Source: Flavobacteriaceae bacterium | Lineage (GTDB): Bacteria; Bacteroidota; Bacteroidia; Flavobacteriales; Flavobacteriaceae | Assembly: GCA_008081175.1 (NCBI GenBank) | Contig: VMCW01000209.1 | Span: forward strand, 1-12,699 | Reading direction: 5' to 3' | Length of the DNA: 12,699 nucleotides | Part shown: in pieces, positions 7,877 through 12,699 of the stretch | How the letters are laid out: the number at the start of each line of letters is the position of its first letter | Numbering within the stretch: the first letter of the stretch is position 1 | Made by a program: the position numbers and the translations under genes | Notes under the pieces: model-generated | The model's database searches: none | Told to the model about the DNA's origin: nothing | What the model saw: only the letters and a program-made list of their open reading frames with translations

Positions 7877-8362
7877 ATGGCACAAGTAGGAATTATCATG
7901 GGGAGTGAATCTGACCTACCCATTATGCAAGAAGCAATAGAAATATTAAAATCTCTAAAAATAGAAGTAGAGGTAGATATTGTATCTGCCCACCGAACTC
8001 CAGACAAAATGATGACCTATGGGTCACAAGCACATAACAGAGGCATAAAAGTGATTATAGCTGGAGCAGGAGGCGCCGCACACCTGCCGGGCATGATAGC
8101 TTCTCTTTCTCCACTTCCTGTAATAGGTGTGCCAATTAAATCAAGCAATTCCATTGATGGTTGGGATTCTATTCTTTCTATTTTACAGATGCCAGGAGGA
8201 GTTCCTGTTGCTACAGTAGCCTTAAATGGAGCAAAAAATGCGGGCTTACTTGCGGCTCAAATACTGGGAAGTCAAGATAAAGACATCCAAAATAAAATAG
8301 TAGATTACAAAAATAGTTTAAAAGAAAAAGTCATTCAAAGTAGTCAGCAGCTTAAAAAATAA
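7877..8362 (+). CDS. purE: N5-carboxyaminoimidazole ribonucleotide mutase (class I PurE)
   Basis: PurE moves the carboxylate of N5-CAIR, made by PurK, to carbon 4 to give CAIR. The 161-residue protein has all the class I landmarks: GIIMGSESDLP near the start, the active-site stretch SAHRTPDK (39-46), GAGGAAHLPGM, and the C-terminal GWDSILSILQMPGGVPV followed by NGAKNAGLLAA. Presence of a linked purK also points to class I rather than the direct AIR carboxylase of class II. ATG 7877 lies one base after the purK stop. The charged tail after residue 135 is normal. The M3 peptidase begins 4 nt after its stop. Confidence 0.97.
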   Translation: MAQVGIIMGSESDLPIMQEAIEILKSLKIEVEVDIVSAHRTPDKMMTYGSQAHNRGIKVIIAGAGGAAHLPGMIASLSPLPVIGVPIKSSNSIDGWDSILSILQMPGGVPVATVALNGAKNAGLLAAQILGSQDKDIQNKIVDYKNSLKEKVIQSSQQLKK

Positions 8363-8366
8363 AATT

Positions 8367-10382
8367 TTGAAAAACCCCTTACTCTCTCCTTTTAGTACCC
8401 CTCATGAGGCAGCGCCCTTTTCAAATATCAAAACCGAACATTTTATTCCTGCGATAAAGAAAACAATTGCTATTGCCTTAAAAGAAATAGAGGAACTATG
8501 TAAGCAAAAGGAACTCCCCTCTTTTAAAAATACCCTAGATCAACTAGAAGCATGTGGAAGTTTAATAGGAAGGAATAGTTCCTTGCTTTTTAATTTAAAT
8601 AGTGCTGAAACGAATGACGACTTACAGAAGATAGCACAAGAAGCAGCTCCTCTACTTACTCAGTTTCAAAACGACATTCGATTGAATGAAAAACTGTTTG
8701 AACGAATTCGTTACGTATATAATAATGAGGATCGAACAAAACTTAGTCAGGAACAAATTACGCTTTTAGAAAAAGAATACAAAGGCTTTGTTCGAAACGG
8801 AGCCTTACTTGATCCTGAAGCTAAAGAAAAATTAAGAAAACTTGACACACAACTAGCGCAATTGAGCTTGACTTTTGGTGAACATCTTCTGGCGGATACC
8901 CAAGCTTATACACTTCATATAGAAAAGGAAGAAAAACTAAAAGGACTTCCCTCATATTTAGTTGAAATGGCAAAGGCTGCCGCTCAACAAAAAGGGAAAG
9001 AGGGCTGGATTTTTACACTAGACTATCCAAGCTATGTCCCCTTTATGACCTATTCTCAAGACCGAGAACTTCGTAAAAAATTAAGTAACGCCTACGGAAA
9101 AAGAGGCTTTCAAAAAAACGCAAATAACAATACAGCTATAATTTTACAGATTGTTAAACTCCGTCACGAACGAGCAACTTTGTTAGGCTATTCTTCTCAT
9201 GCAGATTTTGTTTTGGAAGAACGTATGGCACAGTCTCCAAAAAATGTCCTACAGTTTCTTAACGATTTGACAGAAAAAGCACGCCCCGCAGCTACCAAAG
9301 AATGGAAACAGCTGGTGTCTTTTGGGAAAAATAATCTCGGTTTAAATAAAATAGAAAAATGGGATACTGCTTTTGTCTCAGAAAAATTAAAACAACAGCA
9401 ATTTAAATTAGATGAGCAGGAACTCAAGAAATATTTCCCTTTAGACCAAGTGGTAGAGGGATTATTTGAAGTGGTCCACAAGCTCTATGATTTAGAGTTT
9501 GTTGTCAACCCTTCTATAGAAGGTTACCATGAAGAGGTAAAGGTCTATGAGGTATATAAATCAGGGGTTTTCTACGCCTTGCTTTACACCGATTTTTTTC
9601 CTCGCCCAGGAAAAAGAAACGGAGCTTGGATGACCAGCTACCGTTCCCAAAAAAAAGGAAAGAGACCTCACATCTCTATCGTGTGTAATTTTTCAAGACC
9701 TACAAAATCACAGCCTTCTCTTTTGACTTTTCAAGAAGTAACTACGTTATTTCATGAGTTTGGCCATGCGCTTCACGGAATGCTAGCCAACACAAACTAC
9801 AGTGCTTTAAGCGGTACGAGTGTTTATTGGGATTTTGTGGAATTGCCAAGCCAAATAATGGAGAACTGGTGTTATCAAGAAAAAGCACTGGAACTTTTTG
9901 CTAAACACTTTCAGACAAAAGAAACTATACCCTCAGAATTGATTGAAAAAATCAAAAAAGCAGCTCATTTTCAACAAGGACTTCAAACTTTAAGGCAATT
10001 GAGTTTTGGTTATTTGGATTTGTCTTTTCACGATGAAAATGCTACTGAAATCCAAGAGGTAAAAGCACATGAAAAAGCCCAGATTACTACTTTACAATTC
10101 ACAGAAGACCCAATAGATAACTGCATGAGTACCGCATTCTCTCATATTTTTCAAGGAGGGTATGCTGCTGGTTATTACAGCTATAAATGGGCAGAAGTTC
10201 TCGATGCAGATGCTTTCGAACTCTTTTTAGAAAAAGGAATCTTTAACAAAGCTACTGCAACGAGCTTTTTAGAAAACATTCTTTCTAAAGGAGGGACAGA
10301 ACATCCAATGACACTTTACAAAAGATTTAGAGGTGCTGCTCCAGATCCCTTAGCCCTTCTTCGTAGAGCGGGTTTGGTCTAA
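8367..10382 (+). CDS. M3 family zinc metallopeptidase (oligopeptidase A / Dcp-like)
   Basis: A 671-residue thimet-oligopeptidase-family (M3A) enzyme that cleaves short peptides, as E. coli oligopeptidase A and Dcp do. The zinc site is intact: HEFGH at residues 463-467 and the third ligand Glu492 in FVELPSQ, with the 29-residue spacing seen in Dcp. Downstream GGYAAGYYSYKWAEVLDAD (around 590-610) is the conserved substrate-binding region with family tyrosines. No signal peptide is seen, so it should be cytoplasmic. Translation appears to start at TTG 8367. The N-terminus KNPLLSPFSTPHEAAPF matches where family members begin, and no nearer in-frame ATG fits. It lies 4 nt after purE and is probably read from the purKE promoter. 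Whether it acts as dipeptidyl carboxypeptidase or endopeptidase cannot be told. Confidence 0.93.
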   Translation: MKNPLLSPFSTPHEAAPFSNIKTEHFIPAIKKTIAIALKEIEELCKQKELPSFKNTLDQLEACGSLIGRNSSLLFNLNSAETNDDLQKIAQEAAPLLTQFQNDIRLNEKLFERIRYVYNNEDRTKLSQEQITLLEKEYKGFVRNGALLDPEAKEKLRKLDTQLAQLSLTFGEHLLADTQAYTLHIEKEEKLKGLPSYLVEMAKAAAQQKGKEGWIFTLDYPSYVPFMTYSQDRELRKKLSNAYGKRGFQKNANNNTAIILQIVKLRHERATLLGYSSHADFVLEERMAQSPKNVLQFLNDLTEKARPAATKEWKQLVSFGKNNLGLNKIEKWDTAFVSEKLKQQQFKLDEQELKKYFPLDQVVEGLFEVVHKLYDLEFVVNPSIEGYHEEVKVYEVYKSGVFYALLYTDFFPRPGKRNGAWMTSYRSQKKGKRPHISIVCNFSRPTKSQPSLLTFQEVTTLFHEFGHALHGMLANTNYSALSGTSVYWDFVELPSQIMENWCYQEKALELFAKHFQTKETIPSELIEKIKKAAHFQQGLQTLRQLSFGYLDLSFHDENATEIQEVKAHEKAQITTLQFTEDPIDNCMSTAFSHIFQGGYAAGYYSYKWAEVLDADAFELFLEKGIFNKATATSFLENILSKGGTEHPMTLYKRFRGAAPDPLALLRRAGLV

Positions 10383-10426
10383 TTTTATCTTTTTTTTTAA
10401 TTTAGAAGGTCTTAAATCTTCTGGTA

Positions 10427-10670
10427 ATGCCTCAAAAAAAGCAAACCTACTTGCTTCTATTTGTATTTTCGGTTGGTTATAGCTCAAATGCTCAACTAAC
10501 CTTTTTTAGTGACCTCTATATTAGTGAAGGCTCAGAGCTTCACATTGCATTTAAAGAAACCTATTTTAATGGCGGCAAGATTTTTACCTCAAGGGGCCAA
10601 AATCTTGGTATTCTTTCCTTTGGAAAAGAATGCCTCTAGAACTAGAGCACTTAAAAAAGTTACATCTTGA
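10427..10670 (+). pseudogene. Remnant of a secreted flavobacterial protein (N-terminal fragment, frameshifted)
   Basis: The open frame 10427-10639 encodes 70 residues with a clear signal peptide (MPQKKQTYLLLFVFSVGYSS, then NAQ, cleavage near 23). A short beta-rich stretch follows (YISEGSELHIAFKETYFNGG and GILSFGK). The end is abrupt (KECL, stop). Reading one base further along after the A-run at 10624-10627 gives GKNASRTRALKKVTS and a stop at 10668-10670. That gives a more natural continuation of GILSFGK, so a one-base insertion in the A-run is likely. Even then nothing more remains before the convergent rhodanese gene, whose stop is at 10677-10679. I infer a decayed 5' end of a larger secreted surface protein; a genuine short secreted peptide cannot be excluded. 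It lies 44 nt after the peptidase. Confidence 0.5.
10634..10647. repeat. Short inverted repeat between convergent genes
   Basis: CTCTAG, two bases, CTAGAG form a perfect 6-bp dyad (or a 5-bp stem with a GAAC loop) between the secreted-protein remnant and the convergent rhodanese gene. On the minus strand it lies about 30 nt beyond the rhodanese stop and is followed only by a weak T-stretch (GCATTCTTTTCC). On the plus strand it is followed by an A-run instead. It could be a weak terminator for the rhodanese transcript, or chance. Confidence 0.3.
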
Positions 10671-10676
10671 ATAACC

Positions 10677-11021
10677 CTACCAAGCGTTATACCCTCCTTT
10701 GAGATCGTAAATTGTTTTAAATCCTAAAGATTCAAAGACTTTAGCGGCGCGAGCACTTCGTCCACCTACCGCACAATAAACTAAGACGGGCTTATCTCTA
10801 TCAAGTTTAGAAACTTGTTCAGCAAAATCAGTTGCATTGTAATTGATGTTTCTTGCTGTGCCAATATAACCCCCTTCGTATTCACTAGGAGTTCGTACAT
10901 CTATCAGTTGGACCTCCTGAGTCATCAATTCTTGAAAAGTCTTTTTTTCTACAAGTTGAATTTGAGGTTTTTCTTGTGCACAAGCCACAAACAAAACAAG
11001 TAAAGCAAATAAGTGTTTCAT
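10677..11021 (-). CDS. Rhodanese-domain lipoprotein
   Basis: A 114-residue protein with a lipoprotein-type signal (MKHLFALLVLFVAC, lipid-accepting Cys14, Phe at -3, a slightly relaxed lipobox) and a single rhodanese domain. Domain landmarks are IDVRTPSEYEGGYI (40-53) and the active-site loop CAVGGR (83-88) with catalytic Cys83. GFKTIYDLKGGYNAW closes the fold right at the C-terminus. Rhodaneses of this type bind persulfide sulfur and may transfer it or act in envelope redox or sulfur handling; the true acceptor is unknown. The protein should be anchored in the periplasm or outer membrane. It starts at ATG 11021, 29 nt after the UbiA-like gene, and may share its transcript. Confidence 0.88.
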   Translation of the reverse strand: MKHLFALLVLFVACAQEKPQIQLVEKKTFQELMTQEVQLIDVRTPSEYEGGYIGTARNINYNATDFAEQVSKLDRDKPVLVYCAVGGRSARAAKVFESLGFKTIYDLKGGYNAW

Positions 11022-11050
11022 TTTTAAATATTAACTTTTTAAGGTTGCTA

Positions 11051-11869
11051 TTAAAAGTAATCAAATAAATGGAATGATCCCAGCCAAATCATCGGTATAC
11101 CTTCTACCCAAAAGGCAGTGTAATACATTGACCTATGGGGAGTAGATCGAATTAAAAATATGGCGAGTAATACAAAAGAAAGTAATGTGCTTATGACAAA
11201 AGAGGTAGATGACTGAAAGGTAAACAACACGAATAGAGAAATCACAAAAAGGAGAAAAATACCAACTATTTTGACCTTTTTAATTCCCCACTTCTGAGGA
11301 AATGTTTGTAAACTCATAGAATCTTCATTCAAATCTCTAATATCAAAAGGCAAAATGGCTACAAAGAGATAAATACCTTGGACAAGCAAACAGTAAAAAA
11401 ATAAAGTAAAGTTGAATGTAAAGATCTCAATAAATGGAAGAGCCACAGTAAGAATCAACCAGGAAAAAACAACCAGATAGATTTTCCAACCCTTTTTATT
11501 TCTAAAATTTTTCTTGTCATGATGTAGAGGTATACTATACAATAAAACTAAAGCACACCCTAGAAGAACAAGTAAAATAGAAAGCGGTTTAAGATAAAAA
11601 ACAAAGTATCCACATAAAGCAAGTGCTAAAACACTCACACCTAGGATAAATGGAGATAAAGTAATTTGCTTTTTTGAAGTTTTAAAAGGAAAATATTTAA
11701 CAAAATTATATGCAAAAACTGCACTACAGAAAATAAATATTAACAATTCTATTGATGGTTTAACACCATTAATCCCAAATGAAATATAAGCCAATGAAAC
11801 AACCGCCAAAGCTACATGAATACTGGATTTTAAATAAAAGTCTAAAAAGGTAACTAGGTGTTTTTTCAC
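11051..11869 (-). CDS. UbiA-like polytopic membrane protein lacking the first Asp-rich motif
   Basis: A 272-residue inner-membrane protein with about eight to nine hydrophobic helices. Its organisation recalls UbiA-type prenyltransferases, which transfer isoprenoid chains to aromatic acceptors. LPFDIRDLNEDS (173-184) matches the second Asp-rich motif (Asp176, Asp179, Asp183), preceded by the basic loop NKKGWK (124-129). The first motif, normally NDxxDxxxD between helices 2 and 3, is replaced by YNFVKYFPFK (54-63) with no Asp. Mg-diphosphate chemistry is therefore doubtful. The start is GTG 11869: the ATG two bases upstream is out of frame and meets a stop at once. It diverges from gcvP and precedes the rhodanese lipoprotein by 29 nt. 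Family membership is probable; activity is not. Confidence 0.68.
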   Translation of the reverse strand: MKKHLVTFLDFYLKSSIHVALAVVSLAYISFGINGVKPSIELLIFIFCSAVFAYNFVKYFPFKTSKKQITLSPFILGVSVLALALCGYFVFYLKPLSILLVLLGCALVLLYSIPLHHDKKNFRNKKGWKIYLVVFSWLILTVALPFIEIFTFNFTLFFYCLLVQGIYLFVAILPFDIRDLNEDSMSLQTFPQKWGIKKVKIVGIFLLFVISLFVLFTFQSSTSFVISTLLSFVLLAIFLIRSTPHRSMYYTAFWVEGIPMIWLGSFHLFDYF

Positions 11870-11994
11870 ATGTAAATATCTAAAGTTTAAAACTAGAGAT
11901 TTGTTTTTTCATAAAATAATTTGATTTTAAAAATCAGAGGTTATTAAAAATCCTTTGGATAATGTACTTTTACGTCTTTAAAAAAGTTTGATTT
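11870..11994. other. Divergent intergenic region between the UbiA-like gene and gcvP
   Basis: This very AT-rich 125-bp gap must hold both outward promoters. No perfect TAnnTTTG box at a sensible distance is visible on either strand. TACTTTTA (11965-11972, plus) is one base off but has no matching -33 element. No glycine-riboswitch-like structure was recognised, and the space is too short for a tandem glycine riboswitch plus promoter. Confidence 0.4.
11922..11936. repeat. 15-bp perfect dyad in the gcvP upstream region
   Basis: TGATTTT-A-AAAATCA is a perfect 7-1-7 palindrome 59 bp before the gcvP start. The one-base centre rules out a normal hairpin, so if it is functional it would be a dimeric regulator's operator. 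AT-rich DNA yields such dyads by chance, so confidence is low. Confidence 0.25.
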
Positions 11995-12699
11995 ATGAGA
12001 ACGGAAATGTTTTTGAATAGACATTTGGGTCCAAATGAAGAAGAGATTAATAAAATGTTGGAAAAAATTGGAGTAGAATCTCTATCCCAACTACTTGATG
12101 AGACTATACCTCAATCCATTCGTTTGAATCAACCTTTAGACCTTCCAGAAGGAATTAGCGAGTTCGCTTTTTCTAAACACATAAACTCCTTGGGAAAGGA
12201 GAATCAACTGTTTTCTACTTACATCGGTTTGGGTTATCATCCCACAATCACCCCTGCAGTGATTCAAAGAAACATACTTGAGAATCCAGGGTGGTATACT
12301 GCATACACTCCCTATCAAGCTGAAATCGCACAAGGTAGATTAGAGGCCTTGTTCAATTTCCAAACAGTGGTCTGTGACTTGACAGGCATGGAGTTAGCCA
12401 ATGCCTCTCTTTTGGATGAAAGCACAGCAGTTGCAGAAGGAATGAGCATGCTTTTTGGTGCAAGAACAAAAGACCAGAAGAAAAATGAAGCGTACCAATT
12501 TTTTGTAGACGAAAACATTCTACCCCAAACCCTTTCGCTACTCGAAACACGCTCTACTCCATTGGGTATAGAACTCGTAATTGGCAATCCTGATGAATTC
12601 GAATTTGAAGCAACTTTTTTTGGTGCAGCGTTTCAATATCCCGGTAAAAAAGGAAGTGTCCCTAACCTTAAACAATGGATTGAAAATGCTCAGCGGCAA
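11995..12699 (+). CDS. gcvP: Glycine dehydrogenase (decarboxylating), P-protein, 3' end missing
   Basis: The P-protein is the PLP-dependent first enzyme of the glycine cleavage system. It decarboxylates glycine and passes the aminomethyl group to the lipoylated H-protein. The window holds the first 235 of about 950 residues. Family segments seen are FLNRHLGPNEEEI (6-18), YIGLGYHPTITPAVI (76-90), NPGWYTAYTPYQAEI (97-111) and DLTGMELANASLLDEST (128-144). These belong to the N-terminal half; the PLP lysine lies in the C-terminal half beyond the window. ATG 11995 gives the usual distance to RHLGP; ATG 12007 is possible. It appears to be a single full-length chain rather than the split GcvPA/GcvPB form, though the end is not visible. 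It diverges from the UbiA-like gene. Confidence 0.95.
   Translation, partial: MRTEMFLNRHLGPNEEEINKMLEKIGVESLSQLLDETIPQSIRLNQPLDLPEGISEFAFSKHINSLGKENQLFSTYIGLGYHPTITPAVIQRNILENPGWYTAYTPYQAEIAQGRLEALFNFQTVVCDLTGMELANASLLDESTAVAEGMSMLFGARTKDQKKNEAYQFFVDENILPQTLSLLETRSTPLGIELVIGNPDEFEFEATFFGAAFQYPGKKGSVPNLKQWIENAQRQ

Noticed and set aside
9197..9481. Minus-strand open frame inside the M3 peptidase gene
   Set aside because: It lies entirely within a well-supported coding region, and its product is low-complexity in Ser, Cys and Phe, typical of an antisense shadow.
10383..10426. T-rich stretch after the M3 peptidase stop as a terminator
   Set aside because: The run of nine or ten T has no stable GC-containing stem before it, so an intrinsic terminator cannot be supported.
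12136..12587. Overlapping minus-strand open frames opposite gcvP
   Set aside because: gcvP on the plus strand has strong family similarity throughout. The antisense frames have no recognisable motifs and follow from its codon use.
1..12699. Mobile elements, CRISPR arrays, toxin-antitoxin or defence systems, tRNA or rRNA genes
   Set aside because: No transposase, integrase, direct-repeat array, cloverleaf-like or rRNA sequence was recognised. Genes are tightly packed housekeeping types. The MazG-like gene has no toxin partner and is not the MazE/MazF pair.

Overview
The window is ordinary chromosomal DNA from a member of the Bacteroidota, most likely a flavobacterium. This rests on low GC content, Bacteroidota-type -7 promoter boxes (TAnnTTTG) in front of adk and purK, and protein sequences typical of Flavobacteriaceae: Obg beginning [12 protein letters not shown], a short Obg without a C-terminal domain, an Mpl-type ligase ending in a SSGSFGG motif, and secreted proteins whose signal peptides end in AQ. 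No phage, transposon, CRISPR, rRNA or tRNA was found. The assignment comes from reading the sequence; no database was searched.

Left block, minus strand (about 1-6634). Eight co-oriented genes run leftwards from a divergent promoter region: adk (adenylate kinase), obg (ribosome-assembly GTPase), an exported TPR protein, mpl (peptidoglycan-precursor ligase family), radC, a YjjG-type HAD nucleotidase, a MazG-like nucleotide pyrophosphohydrolase and aroA (EPSP synthase, cut by the window start). Spacings are small: 6 nt between adk and obg, an 8-nt overlap of obg with the TPR gene, and a TGATG overlap of the TPR gene with mpl. At least the first four genes are therefore probably one operon. A possible internal promoter lies before the YjjG-like gene. 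The YjjG-like and MazG-like genes form a plausible nucleotide house-cleaning pair (triphosphate to monophosphate to nucleoside).

Centre, plus strand (6721-10382). purK and purE encode the two-step carboxylation of aminoimidazole ribonucleotide in purine synthesis. They are followed 4 nt later by a cytoplasmic M3 metallopeptidase that starts at TTG. adk and purK diverge from an 86-bp gap with a -7 box on each strand, so purine synthesis and adenylate balancing share a control region.

Right block (10427-12699). After the peptidase lies a short reading frame with a signal peptide. It looks like the broken N-terminal remnant of a larger secreted flavobacterial protein, with a probable one-base frameshift. 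Converging on it from the minus strand are a small rhodanese-domain lipoprotein and, upstream of that, a nine-helix-like membrane protein resembling UbiA prenyltransferases but lacking the first Asp-rich motif. This membrane-protein gene starts at GTG. Diverging from it across 125 bp is gcvP, the glycine decarboxylase P-protein, cut by the window end after 235 codons.

I did not find a convincing new biological system. The most interesting points are the secreted-protein remnant, the UbiA-like protein with a missing motif, the divergent active-site motifs of the Mpl-family ligase, and the translationally linked obg-TPR-mpl trio. No stretch over 300 bp lacks a gene; the longest gaps are the 125-bp ubiA-like/gcvP gap and the 86-bp adk/purK gap.
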